Source: Allobogoriella deserti
Lineage (GTDB): Bacteria; Actinomycetota; Actinomycetes; Actinomycetales; Actinomycetaceae
Direction of reading: 5' to 3'
NCBI RefSeq assembly: GCF_042680605.1
Contig: NZ_JBHUEE010000010.1
Coordinates: 97,779 to 161,778, forward strand
Length of the DNA: 64,000 bases
Shown: one piece after another, positions 26,294 through 34,636 of the stretch
Layout of the letters: the number at the start of each line of letters is the position of its first letter
How positions within the stretch are numbered: the stretch's first letter is position 1
Position numbers and translations under genes: made by a program
Notes under the pieces: model-generated
Databases searched by the model: none
Told to the model about the DNA's origin: nothing
The model's input: the letters and a program-made list of their open reading frames with translations, nothing else

Positions 26294-28636
26294 GTGCCGT
26301 TCGTTCCTCCGGTCGCACGGCCGTACCTGTCCACGGCAGCTGTGGCGGACCCGCTCGGGCCGAACGACACGCTCGCACCGCTACGGCGGGAGGCGCTGGA
26401 CGTGCTCGGCCGCGCATACGCCGCCCCGTCCCGGCTGATCGCCGGGGGAGCGGCTTGGCTGCTGGGAGTCGGGGCGGTCGTACTGGGGGCGACCGCCCTG
26501 TCCCAGTGGCGTGCCGGCGGCGATCCGGCGGTCGTCACCGGACTCGCAGGGGGAGCCGTGGTGACGGCCGCGGCCGCCGTCGCGCTCGGCGTCGTCGTGG
26601 TCCGGGCGGGAAGCCTCCTCTCCCGCGCGATCGCCGCGTGGTTGGCGACACCGACCCGGGCGGGGACGACGGACGACCGGCCCGGGGTATCCCGGGCGCG
26701 GCTGCTGGGTCTCGCGGGCCTGGCTGTGGTCGCCGGTTGCCTCGGGCTCGCGGCTGTGCTGGCGTGGGGACCAGAGGGGGCGCCGACGGAGGCGGTGTCC
26801 GGCTCCGCAGGGGCCGGCACGTCGGTCACCGGCGCCGCGGGCTGGTCCGGCGAGCGGCTCGGTGTCCCGCTGCTGGTGTTGCTGGGCGCACTGACCGGCG
26901 CGGCGGCGTTGTGCCTGCTGTCAGGTGCGAATCGCATCCGCACCGCGGCCTGGGAGCCCGCGACCAACGATTTCGGACTCCTCGATGGCGACGCGAGCGC
27001 CGGAAACGGGCAGACTGCGGTCATGCTCTTGGTGCCGTCGCCTGCTCGGGACTACCTGGATCCGGCCGAATACCGGCGCGACTGGACGACCTACGGATCG
27101 ATGACGATCCGGCGGCAGTCCGCGCTGCGGACGCTGCTGCCCGCCTACACCGACCTCGCAAGGCTCGCGCTCGGTGCGCTGTGCTGGGTGCTGTGCCTCG
27201 CCGGCGCGGTGGTGCTGCGCGCCGGGTTCGGGGCGGAATCGTCACTGGACATGACGGCGGTGACCGCGTTCATGGTCGCGGCCGTCCTGCTCGCCCTCGG
27301 GATCGGCGGCGGTGTGGTCGTGCTGCGTGCTGGCGCCCGCTTGGTGCGAGGGGCGGCGTTGTGGGCACTCATGCCCCAGCTCGTCGACGCGACCGGACAG
27401 CGCCGGGCGCCGGACAGCGGCGTGCCGGCCGAGCAACGCGGCGGCGGTGAGCCCGTCGGCTCGCTCACGCCGCGGCTGCTCGCGGCGCTCGTCGCCGCCG
27501 GTGCGGGGGTGTACTGGGCGGTCGGCCTCGTCGGGGACCTTGTCGAGGCCACTGCGGCGTACGCGTCGAGCACCGAGTACGGGGCCGTGCTCGCATCCGT
27601 CATCGGGACGGCGGCGTGCGGGACGGCTGCCGTGGCGTCCGCACGTGGGTGGCAGCGGGTCCGCAGTGCGTTGACGGGCCACCCGAGCAACAAGCAGGTC
27701 ACTGACCTGCTGCGGGAGGTCAACGGCTCGGGCCACGGGCGGTCCGGGGCTGCGGACCGGCCGGCCGACGGAGATCCGGCCGGGACCTGGCACGACGCGC
27801 AGCAGTGGCAGAGCGCGCACGCGTGGCGAGGCGAACCGACCGTTCAGGGCGAGCAGAGCTTCCAAGGCGAGCAGGCCTGGCAGGGTGACCAGGCCTGGCA
27901 GGGCGACCAGAGCTGGCACGGTGACCAGAGCTGGCACGGTGACCAGCCCTGGCACGGTGACCAGGCCTGGCAGGGTGACCAGAGCTGGCACGGTTCCCCG
28001 CCGTGGGACGGCGGACCGGCCCGGCAACCGCACGCTGCGCAATCCGGGCCGTGGCCGGCAGAGCCGGCGCAGGCCGCGGGACAGGACCATCCCGGGTACG
28101 ACCATGCCGGGTACGACCAGCTCGGCTACGCGCACGCCGGCTTCGATCAGGGCGGCGATGCGCACGCCGACCACGTGCAGGCGGCCGGGGCGGCGCCGCT
28201 GCCGCACCGCTCCGAGGTGCCGCAGGTCCGCGTCGACGGGCATCTACTCGCCCCCGGCACCACGCTCATCGGACGCTCACCGGCGCCCAGGGCCGGTGAG
28301 CGGGTCGATCACACCCTCGCGCTCGAGGACCGCACGTTGTCCAAGACGCATCTCACCGTGCACCTGGATGCCCACGGCGCTCAGGTCATCGACCGGTCCT
28401 CGACCAACGGCACAGTGTTGGTCACCGGGTCGGGGGAGCGGCGCCTGGTGCCGTGGCAGGCGACCGTCGCGCCACCGGGCGCACGCGTGCGCGCAGGTGC
28501 CACCGAGCTCACGGTCTCGGCGCACCCGCCCGAGCCGGCAGCCGGCGCCGAACCGGACGCCGAGGACCTCGACTCGACCGTGATGCGCCCGCGCCCGCAT
28601 GAGGCGGAACGTGACGACGCGGACCACGCGCGCTAG
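26294..28636 (+). CDS. Polytopic membrane protein with repeat linker and C-terminal FHA domain
   Basis: 780 residues from GTG. Multiple hydrophobic segments fill residues ~45-440. A low-complexity linker follows with nine six-residue units of the type (Q/H)G(D/E)Q(A/S)(W/F), then GYDHAGYDQLGYAHAG repeats. The C-terminal FHA domain (about 640-745) has TLIGRSPAPR, LSKTHLTVHLDAHG and DRSSTNGTVLV, the residues that bind phosphothreonine. It lies 120 bp after the transglutaminase-like gene and is likely the membrane reader of the kinase encoded about 13 kb upstream. The membrane part is of no family I recognise. Confidence 0.85.
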   Translation: MPFVPPVARPYLSTAAVADPLGPNDTLAPLRREALDVLGRAYAAPSRLIAGGAAWLLGVGAVVLGATALSQWRAGGDPAVVTGLAGGAVVTAAAAVALGVVVVRAGSLLSRAIAAWLATPTRAGTTDDRPGVSRARLLGLAGLAVVAGCLGLAAVLAWGPEGAPTEAVSGSAGAGTSVTGAAGWSGERLGVPLLVLLGALTGAAALCLLSGANRIRTAAWEPATNDFGLLDGDASAGNGQTAVMLLVPSPARDYLDPAEYRRDWTTYGSMTIRRQSALRTLLPAYTDLARLALGALCWVLCLAGAVVLRAGFGAESSLDMTAVTAFMVAAVLLALGIGGGVVVLRAGARLVRGAALWALMPQLVDATGQRRAPDSGVPAEQRGGGEPVGSLTPRLLAALVAAGAGVYWAVGLVGDLVEATAAYASSTEYGAVLASVIGTAACGTAAVASARGWQRVRSALTGHPSNKQVTDLLREVNGSGHGRSGAADRPADGDPAGTWHDAQQWQSAHAWRGEPTVQGEQSFQGEQAWQGDQAWQGDQSWHGDQSWHGDQPWHGDQAWQGDQSWHGSPPWDGGPARQPHAAQSGPWPAEPAQAAGQDHPGYDHAGYDQLGYAHAGFDQGGDAHADHVQAAGAAPLPHRSEVPQVRVDGHLLAPGTTLIGRSPAPRAGERVDHTLALEDRTLSKTHLTVHLDAHGAQVIDRSSTNGTVLVTGSGERRLVPWQATVAPPGARVRAGATELTVSAHPPEPAAGAEPDAEDLDSTVMRPRPHEAERDDADHAR
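27845..28006 (+). repeat. In-frame 18-bp tandem repeat, nine units
   Basis: Nine successive 18-bp units encode (Q/H)G(D/E/S)(Q/P)xW-type hexapeptides inside the linker of the FHA membrane protein. The centre is nearly perfect at the DNA level (for example GGCACGGTGACCAGAGCT recurs), so copy number is expected to vary between strains. Confidence 0.9.
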
Positions 28637-28639
28637 AGT
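28634..28639 (+). promoter_or_regulatory. -10 box for the leuA leader transcript
   Basis: TAGAGT sits 7 bases upstream of the leader GTG at 28647 and overlaps the last codons and stop of the upstream FHA gene. The spacing implies a transcript that begins at the leader start codon (leaderless). Confidence 0.55.
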
Positions 28640-28646
28640 CCTGACC

Positions 28647-28691
28647 GTGCGTCACCAGCTTCTCCTTCGGTGCCGCGGCGAGGCCAGATAG
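28647..28691 (+). CDS. Leucine leader peptide (LeuL-type)
   Basis: 14 residues: MRHQLLLRCRGEAR, with three successive Leu codons (28659-28667) and a TAG stop at 28689. It starts right after a -10 box and is followed after 64 bp by leuA. Leader peptides with Leu runs precede leuA in other actinobacteria and act in ribosome-mediated attenuation. The match in position, content and downstream folding is what supports it; the reading frame alone would not. Confidence 0.78.
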   Translation: MRHQLLLRCRGEAR

Positions 28692-28692
28692 C

Positions 28693-28749
28693 AGCCGGCC
28701 CCTCGTCGCGGCGGTCGTCGTGCCCGGCTCACCAGCTGACGAGGGAGAG
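28693..28749 (+). promoter_or_regulatory. leuA attenuator: two mutually exclusive hairpins, one hiding the ribosome site
   Basis: Stem A pairs AGCCGG (28693-28698) with CCGGCT (28724-28729). Stem B pairs CCCTCGTC (28700-28707) with GACGAGGG (28738-28745), and its 3' arm covers part of the leuA ribosome site GAGGGAGAG (28741-28749). The two stems interleave, so they cannot form together. A ribosome stalled on the Leu codons would leave stem A free and the ribosome site open. One that reaches the leader stop would mask stem A and let stem B close the site. Confidence 0.65.
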
Positions 28750-28755
28750 AATCAC

Positions 28756-30522
28756 ATGACCACGCAAACGCGCTTCTCTGTGGCGAGCGCCCAGCGACCG
28801 TCCGGGATGCCCGTCGAGAAGTACCGTCCCTTCGAGGTGACCAATCCGGTGCAGCTGCCGGACCGGACGTGGCCCGACCGGCGCACCACCCACGCCCCGC
28901 GATGGCTGTCCACGGACCTGCGGGACGGGAACCAGGCACTCATCGAGCCGATGAACGCCGGCCGCAAGCGCCGGATGTTCGACCTCTTGGTCCGGATGGG
29001 CTACAAGGAGATCGAGATCGGCTTCCCGGCCGCCTCGCAGACCGACTTCGACTTCGTGCGGTCCCTCATCGAGGAGGAGGCGATCCCTGAGGACGTCACG
29101 GTCTCCGTCCTCACCCAGGCCCGGCCCGAGCTGATCCACCGCACCGTCGAGTCCCTCGTGGGGGCTGCACGGGCGAATGTGCACCTGTACAACGCGACGG
29201 CGCCGGTCTTCCGGGACGTCGTGTTCCACAACGATCGAGAGGCCACCCGCGAACTGGCCGTGGCCGGCACCCGGGAGGTGATGGCGCACGCCGAGAAAGT
29301 GCTCGGCGACGAGATGGTCTTCGGCTACCAGTACAGCCCGGAGATCTTCGTCGACACCGAGCTCGAGTACGCCCTGGAGGTGTGCTCGGCCGTCATGGAC
29401 GTCTGGGAGCCTGAGGCGGACCGGGAGATCATCCTCAACCTGCCCGCCACCGTCGAGCGCGCCACCCCGAACGTCTACGCGGACCAGATCGAATGGATGG
29501 ATCGCCATCTCCCGCGCCGCGAGCACGTCGCGCTGTCCCTGCACCCCCACAATGACCGGGGCACCGGAGTGGCGGCTGCCGAGCTCGGCCTGCTCGCCGG
29601 CGCCGACCGCATCGAAGGGTGCCTGTTCGGTCAGGGCGAGCGCACCGGGAACGTCGACCTCGTGACCCTGGGGATGAACCTGTTCAGCCAGGGCGTCGAC
29701 CCGATGATCGACTTCTCCGACATCGACGAGATCCGCCGCACCGTCGAGCAATGCACCCAGATGGACGTCCACCCCCGGCACCCGTACGGCGGCGACCTCG
29801 TCTACACCTCGTTCTCCGGCTCGCACCAGGACGCCATCAAGAAGGGGTTCGCGCACCGGGCGGAGAAGGTCGCCGCGGCCGGCGGCGACGAACGCGCCGT
29901 CGTCTGGGACCTGCCGTACCTGCCGATCGACCCCAAGGACGTCGGTCGCACCTACGAGGCCGTGGTCCGCGTCAACTCGCAGTCCGGCAAGGGCGGTGTC
30001 TCCTACCTGCTCTCCTCGACCCGGCACCTGGACCTGCCCCGGCGCCTGCAGATCGAGCTCTCGGGCATCGTGCAGAAGTACACCGACGCCTACGGTGGGG
30101 AGATCGACGCCGAGAAGCTCTGGTCGATCTTCGCCGACGAGTACCTGCCGCACACCGAGGCGATGGGACTGGAGCCGTGGGGCCGTTTCACCCTGGAGGG
30201 CACCACGCTCACCTCGGCCGGCGAGGGTGAGGAGGCGGCCCTGACCGTCACCCTCGTCGACGGCGGCGAGTCCAAGGTGATCGCGTCCTCGGGCAATGGA
30301 CCCATCGACGCCTTCGTCAACGCACTGCGGCAGGCCGGGGTCGACGTCGGCGTCCTGGACTACGCGGAGCACGCCCTCTCCGGCGGCGAGGACGCCACGG
30401 CGGCCTCGTACGTCGAGTGCGAGGTCGACGGGCAGGTGCTGTGGGGGGTCGGCATCGACCCGTCCACGGTGACGGCGTCGTTCAAGGCGATCGTCTCCGC
30501 GGTCAACCGCGCCCGGCGCTGA
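28756..30522 (+). CDS. leuA: 2-isopropylmalate synthase
   Basis: 588 residues from the ATG at 28756, preceded by GAGGGAGAG. It condenses acetyl-CoA with 2-oxoisovalerate, the first committed step of leucine synthesis. The N-terminal extension and WLSTDLRDGNQALIEPM, then LHPHNDRGTGVAAAELGLLAGADRIEG and GERTGNVDLVTL, are the actinobacterial (long) LeuA signatures, with the metal-binding Asp and His residues in place. The C-terminal ~150 residues form the leucine-feedback domain (GPIDAFVNALRQAGVDVGVLDY). It is controlled by a leader-peptide attenuator directly upstream. Confidence 0.97.
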   Translation: MTTQTRFSVASAQRPSGMPVEKYRPFEVTNPVQLPDRTWPDRRTTHAPRWLSTDLRDGNQALIEPMNAGRKRRMFDLLVRMGYKEIEIGFPAASQTDFDFVRSLIEEEAIPEDVTVSVLTQARPELIHRTVESLVGAARANVHLYNATAPVFRDVVFHNDREATRELAVAGTREVMAHAEKVLGDEMVFGYQYSPEIFVDTELEYALEVCSAVMDVWEPEADREIILNLPATVERATPNVYADQIEWMDRHLPRREHVALSLHPHNDRGTGVAAAELGLLAGADRIEGCLFGQGERTGNVDLVTLGMNLFSQGVDPMIDFSDIDEIRRTVEQCTQMDVHPRHPYGGDLVYTSFSGSHQDAIKKGFAHRAEKVAAAGGDERAVVWDLPYLPIDPKDVGRTYEAVVRVNSQSGKGGVSYLLSSTRHLDLPRRLQIELSGIVQKYTDAYGGEIDAEKLWSIFADEYLPHTEAMGLEPWGRFTLEGTTLTSAGEGEEAALTVTLVDGGESKVIASSGNGPIDAFVNALRQAGVDVGVLDYAEHALSGGEDATAASYVECEVDGQVLWGVGIDPSTVTASFKAIVSAVNRARR

Positions 30523-30544
30523 CAGGCCGGCTCCCCGATCCGGT

Positions 30545-31666
30545 ATGGGCCAGGAGGGCGGCGGGCTGGTGATCCGCGACTGGACCCTGCCCTCCTGGTG
30601 GGCCGCCCGGACTTCGCCGGACGAGGTGTTCGCACAGGGCCGCCTGCCGCTGTTCGAGGATCCGTGGGGCGTGCTGGCGCCGCCGGGCGGCGCGGTGACG
30701 GTCGCCGTGTGCACGGCACCGGTTCCTACCGGCAGGCCGGATCGACATCCGCCCACCCTGCTGTTGGAGCGGCGCCGGCTGCGAGGCTCGGTGTCCGAGG
30801 CGCGACGGCGCATCGCCGAGCCGCCCCCGGCGGCGTCGGGTGGCACCGGCGGCGTGGACCACCGTCCGGTGCCCACCCGGTACGGAACCGCGCCCCTGCT
30901 GCTCAGCCGGCCCTGGGGGGTGCGCACCGGACCGGACGTGCGCGGCGTCGCCGTCCTGATACCGCCGGACTCGGCCGACGCCGTCGTCCTCACCGTTACC
31001 TGGGACGACGAGCACGGCATGGACACCCTGGTGGACCTGGTGCGGCACACCCTCGACCAGCTCACGTTGGTCGTCGAGAGCGAGCAGGCCGAACCGACCA
31101 CGAGGGCGCACCGGCTCGCCTCCGGCGATGCCGCCTTCCCGCCCGCCCGGTGGGTCGGCGTACGCAACGCCGGCGCCGCGGGCGCGGCGGGACGGTGGGT
31201 GACGGGTGCGGCGCACCGGATCGTCGGGCGGTCCGGGTATGGCCGCGCGTGCGGGTGGGTCTGGGCCTTGCTCGCCGCGCTCGTCGTCGCCGTCTGGGCA
31301 CTGGCGGGGACGTCGGCCGGAGCCGTCGTGACCGGTGCCGTGGTGGCCACGGCATGTGTCCTGCCCGTGCTGCTGGCGTGGCGTGCGTGGACCTGGCTCT
31401 ACGGCCTGGTGAGCGACCCGCAGGACTGGACGAGCCGCGTGCCGCCGGATCAGGCGCGACCGGTCGGCATCTGGTTTTACCTCGCGACCGCGGGGCTCCT
31501 GGGCATCGCCATGTTCGGCTCGCTGGTCTCGGGAAGCCACGTACGCGGCGGCTGGATGCTCACGGCGTGGGTCGCCGCGCACGCGGTGCTGCTCCTGCTC
31601 GACCATCTGCGGATCTGGGCGGCCCACCTCCGGCGTCGACGGCTTGCCCGGCTCGTGCGCGGGTGA
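30545..31666 (+). CDS. Hypothetical membrane protein
   Basis: 373 residues from the ATG at 30545; a GTG at 30569 with AGGAGG upstream is a good alternative. The first ~225 residues are soluble, with a repeated theme (TVAVCTAPVP and GVAVLIPPDSADAVVLTVTWDDEHG). Four hydrophobic segments follow (about 240-360), then an Arg-rich end. I do not recognise a family. It lies between leuA and recO on the same strand, 22 bp after leuA, so it could be transcribed with leuA. Confidence 0.7.
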   Translation: MGQEGGGLVIRDWTLPSWWAARTSPDEVFAQGRLPLFEDPWGVLAPPGGAVTVAVCTAPVPTGRPDRHPPTLLLERRRLRGSVSEARRRIAEPPPAASGGTGGVDHRPVPTRYGTAPLLLSRPWGVRTGPDVRGVAVLIPPDSADAVVLTVTWDDEHGMDTLVDLVRHTLDQLTLVVESEQAEPTTRAHRLASGDAAFPPARWVGVRNAGAAGAAGRWVTGAAHRIVGRSGYGRACGWVWALLAALVVAVWALAGTSAGAVVTGAVVATACVLPVLLAWRAWTWLYGLVSDPQDWTSRVPPDQARPVGIWFYLATAGLLGIAMFGSLVSGSHVRGGWMLTAWVAAHAVLLLLDHLRIWAAHLRRRRLARLVRG

Positions 31667-31735
31667 GCGGCGACGACCGGGGTCCATGGCGCGTCAGGTC
31701 ACCGCATCGCGCCGCAGGACTGGGATGATGGACCG

Positions 31736-32467
31736 GTGAAGCTCTACCGGGACGAGGCTGTGGTGCTGCGCACCCACAAGCTGGGGGAGGCGGACCGCAT
31801 CATCAGCCTGCTCACCCGGGAGCACGGCCAGGTCCGGGCTGTCGCGAAGGGAGTGCGGCGGACGACGAGCAAGTTCGGTGCACGTCTCGAGCCCTTCGGC
31901 GTCGTCGACGTGCAGCTTCACCGAGGACGGAACCTCGACACCATTACGCAGGTGGAGACCATCGCGCCGTACGGGCGCTCCCTGGGCGTGGACTACGGCC
32001 TCTACACGACGGCGACGGCGATGACCGAGACGGCGGCCCGGCTGACGGAGATCGAGCGGGACCCCGCGCCGCAGCAGTACCTGCTGCTCGCGGGGGCGTT
32101 GCACGCCCTGGCGACGCGCCGCCACCCCTCCTCGCTCGTGCTCGACTCCTACCTGCTGCGCGCTCTCGCGGTGGCCGGATGGGCACCGAGCTGCTTCGAC
32201 TGCGCCCGGTGCGGTACCCAGGGCCCGCACCGAGCCTTCAACGCGGCCGCGGGCGGCGCCATGTGCGGCGACTGTCGTCCGCCCGGATCCGCCTCGCCCG
32301 CACCGGAGACGATGGAGCTGCTCGGCGCCTTGCTGTCGGGCGAGTGGTCGGTCGCGGACAATTCCGATCAGCGGCACCGCAACGAAGCGTCCGGCCTGGT
32401 CGCCGCGTACCTGCAGTGGCACCTCGAACGTCAGGTGAAGTCGCTGCGAATGGTCGAGCGCGCATGA
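31736..32467 (+). CDS. recO: DNA repair protein RecO
   Basis: 243 residues from GTG. It has an N-terminal OB-fold (YRDEAVVLRTHKLGEADRIISLLTREHGQVRAVAKGVRR) and a helical C-terminal part with a zinc-finger CARC...CGDC around residues 158-183. RecO loads RecA with RecR in the RecFOR pathway. The order recO–uppS, with a 4-bp ATGA overlap, is conserved in actinobacteria. Confidence 0.96.
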   Translation: MKLYRDEAVVLRTHKLGEADRIISLLTREHGQVRAVAKGVRRTTSKFGARLEPFGVVDVQLHRGRNLDTITQVETIAPYGRSLGVDYGLYTTATAMTETAARLTEIERDPAPQQYLLLAGALHALATRRHPSSLVLDSYLLRALAVAGWAPSCFDCARCGTQGPHRAFNAAAGGAMCGDCRPPGSASPAPETMELLGALLSGEWSVADNSDQRHRNEASGLVAAYLQWHLERQVKSLRMVERA

Positions 32468-33297
32468 GCCGTGCGCGTCCAGGGGCCGGGGTGCCACCGC
32501 GTGGCGAGGCGCGCGGCAGGCGCGATCCCACCCCGCCGCCACCGCACCCGTCGGGGGAGCGGCCACCGGCCCTCCCGCGGGAGCTGATCCCACGGCACGT
32601 CGCCGTCGTCATGGATGGAAACGGCCGCTGGGCCAACGCGCGCGGACTTCCGCGGGTGGAGGGCCACCGCGCCGGGGAGGCCGCCCTGCTCGAGGTGGTG
32701 GCCGGCGCCATCGAGCTCGGCATCACGCACATCTCCGCGTACGCGTTCTCCACCGAAAACTGGAAACGCTCGCCCGACGAGGTGCGGTTCCTCATGGGCT
32801 TCAACCGCGAGGTGCTGCACCGCCGCCGGGATCAGATGGACGAATGGGGCGTCCGCGTGAGATGGGCGGGCAGGAGGCCGCGGCTGTGGCGCTCGGTGAT
32901 CAGCGAGCTCGAGCGCGCCGAGGAGCAGACCCGGCACAACACCGTGTGCACACTCACGATGTGCGTGAACTACGGCGGCCGTGCGGAGATCGCCGACGCC
33001 GCGGCAGCACTCGCCCGCGACGCCGTCGCCGGACGGATCGACCCCGGCCGCGTCAGTGAGCGCACCCTCGCGCGCTACCTGGACGAGCCCGAGCTGCCCG
33101 ACGTGGATATGTTCCTGCGGACGGGTGGGGAGCAGCGCACGTCGAACTTCATGCTCTGGCAGTCGGCCTACGCCGAGATGGTGTTCATCGACACGGCGTG
33201 GCCGGACGTGGACCGCCGGACGCTGTGGCAGGCCGTGGAGACCTACGCGCGCCGTGACCGGCGCTACGGCGCGGCGATCGACGCCCCGGAGGCGTGA
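32464..33297 (+). CDS. uppS: Isoprenyl transferase (undecaprenyl/decaprenyl diphosphate synthase)
   Basis: 277 residues. It has the cis-prenyltransferase motifs VAVVMDGNGRWANARGL with the catalytic Asp, GHRAGEAALLEVV, YAFSTENWKRSPDEVRFLM, and FLRTGGEQRTSNFMLWQSAYAE near the end. It makes the long-chain lipid carrier for cell-wall and glycan precursors, which the glycan genes later in this window would also need. A Pro/Arg-rich N-terminal extension of about 40 residues precedes the core, as is usual in high-GC Gram-positives. Confidence 0.96.
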   Translation: MSRARPGAGVPPRGEARGRRDPTPPPPHPSGERPPALPRELIPRHVAVVMDGNGRWANARGLPRVEGHRAGEAALLEVVAGAIELGITHISAYAFSTENWKRSPDEVRFLMGFNREVLHRRRDQMDEWGVRVRWAGRRPRLWRSVISELERAEEQTRHNTVCTLTMCVNYGGRAEIADAAAALARDAVAGRIDPGRVSERTLARYLDEPELPDVDMFLRTGGEQRTSNFMLWQSAYAEMVFIDTAWPDVDRRTLWQAVETYARRDRRYGAAIDAPEA

Positions 33298-33299
33298 TC

Positions 33300-33332
33300 G
33301 GCCGGCGCCAGGTGGGCAGGCTGGTGCCGGTC
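33300..33332. terminator. Bidirectional hairpin between uppS and zur
   Basis: GGCCGGCGCCAG (33300-33311) and CTGGTGCCGGTC (33321-33332) form a 12-bp stem with two G-U pairs and a 9-base loop. It lies exactly between two convergent genes, with its end overlapping the zur stop codon. There is no T-run, as is common for terminators in GC-rich actinobacteria. Confidence 0.5.
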
Positions 33333-33729
33333 ACCCGGTCCGCTGATGCCCGACGCACCGCCCGCACGTGCCGAACAGCTCGGCGGTGTGATCGACGTCG
33401 ACGAACCCGTTCTCCTCGGCGACCTTGTCCGCCCAGCGCTCCACCGGGGCGCCCTCGACCTCGACGGTCCGCCCGCAGTGCTTGCACACGAGATGGTGGT
33501 GATGGCTCTCCCGCGCGCACCGGCGGTAGAGCGCCTCGCCGTCGTCGCCGCGGAGGACGTCGACAGCGTCGGCCTCGGCGAGGGACTGCAGCGTGCGGTA
33601 GACCGTGGCCAGCCCGATGCTGCTCCCGGACGCGCGCAGATCCTCGTGCAGCTGCTGCGCGCTGCGGAAGTCGTCGGTCCTGTCGAGGAGCTCCTGCACT
33701 GCGGAGCGCTGGCGGGTCATCCGTAACAT
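33331..33729 (-). CDS. zur: Fur-family repressor, probably the zinc uptake regulator Zur
   Basis: 132 residues from the ATG at 33729 (a later ATG at 33720 is equally possible). It has the Fur winged helix with TRQRSAVQELL and SIGLATVYRTLQSLAEAD, followed by the metal motif ARESHHHHLVCKHCGRTVEVEG and the C-terminal pair FGTCGRC, the Cys4 structural zinc site. It is the last gene of the znuACB operon, starting just 1 base after the permease stop codon. Zinc-bound Zur would repress the operon at the box over the znuA promoter. Confidence 0.92.
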   Translation of the reverse strand: MLRMTRQRSAVQELLDRTDDFRSAQQLHEDLRASGSSIGLATVYRTLQSLAEADAVDVLRGDDGEALYRRCARESHHHHLVCKHCGRTVEVEGAPVERWADKVAEENGFVDVDHTAELFGTCGRCVGHQRTG

Positions 33730-33730
33730 C

Positions 33731-34636
33731 TCACGCTGCCTCTCGTACGCGGACGTCGTCCTCGACATCTGGGTGCGGATCACCGTGGGGACCCCGACGC
33801 CCGAGGAGCGGACGCACGATCGATACTACGGCGTACACGGCGATCGCGAGGACCACGATCGTCGCCCCCGGCGTGAGCGGGTAGAGGTAGGTCAGGACCA
33901 GACCGGTGACGCAGATGACCAGGCCGAGCAGCATGGCGGTGGCCATCGTCCCGCGAAAGGACCGCGTGACCAGCTGTGCCGTTGCCACCGGCACGATCAT
34001 CAGCGCCGAGACGAGCAGCACCCCGACCACCCGCATCGACACCGACACCGTCAACGCCGCCATGACGGCGATGAGGACGGTCAACGCGCGGACGGGCAGC
34101 CCGGCCGCACGCGCGAACTCCTCGTCGTGGCACAGGGCGAACAGCGGGCCCCGCAGACCGATCCCGACACCGAGGACGACGACGGCGAGCACCGCCGTGA
34201 AGACGATGTCGATCGGGGCGACGGCCGCGATCGAACCGAAGAGGTAGGCGTTGAGGTTCGCCGTCGTCCCTCCGGCGAGGGTGATGATGAGCACGCCGCC
34301 GGCGATCCCGCCGTAGAACAGGATCGCCAGCGCGATGTCGCCGCTGGTCTTGCCCCGGGCCCGGACGAACTCGATCATCAACGAGCCCACCACGGAGGCG
34401 ACGATCGCCCCGGGGACCGCCAATGCCCCGGCGTCGCTGACACCGACGGCGCTGCCCACCAGCCAGCCGACGGCGACACCGGTCAGGGCCACGTGCCCGA
34501 TGCCGTCACCGAGCAGGGCGAGGCGCCGCTGGACGAGATAGGTACCCATCACCGGTGCCGCCACACCGACCAGCACGGCGACGACGAGGGCACGCTGCAT
34601 CAACGGCGTCGTGAGGATCTCGACGACCCAGCCCAT
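33731..34636 (-). CDS. znuB: Zinc ABC transporter permease ZnuB
   Basis: 301 residues, with about eight membrane helices and the ABC-3 family features (QRALVVAVLVGVAAPVMGTYLVQRRLALLGDGIGHVAL split, and MRVVGVLLVSALMIVPVATAQL). It forms the inner-membrane channel for zinc import, driven by the ATPase encoded directly upstream. Start and upstream stop overlap by one base (TGATG). Confidence 0.94.
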   Translation of the reverse strand: MGWVVEILTTPLMQRALVVAVLVGVAAPVMGTYLVQRRLALLGDGIGHVALTGVAVGWLVGSAVGVSDAGALAVPGAIVASVVGSLMIEFVRARGKTSGDIALAILFYGGIAGGVLIITLAGGTTANLNAYLFGSIAAVAPIDIVFTAVLAVVVLGVGIGLRGPLFALCHDEEFARAAGLPVRALTVLIAVMAALTVSVSMRVVGVLLVSALMIVPVATAQLVTRSFRGTMATAMLLGLVICVTGLVLTYLYPLTPGATIVVLAIAVYAVVSIVRPLLGRRGPHGDPHPDVEDDVRVREAA

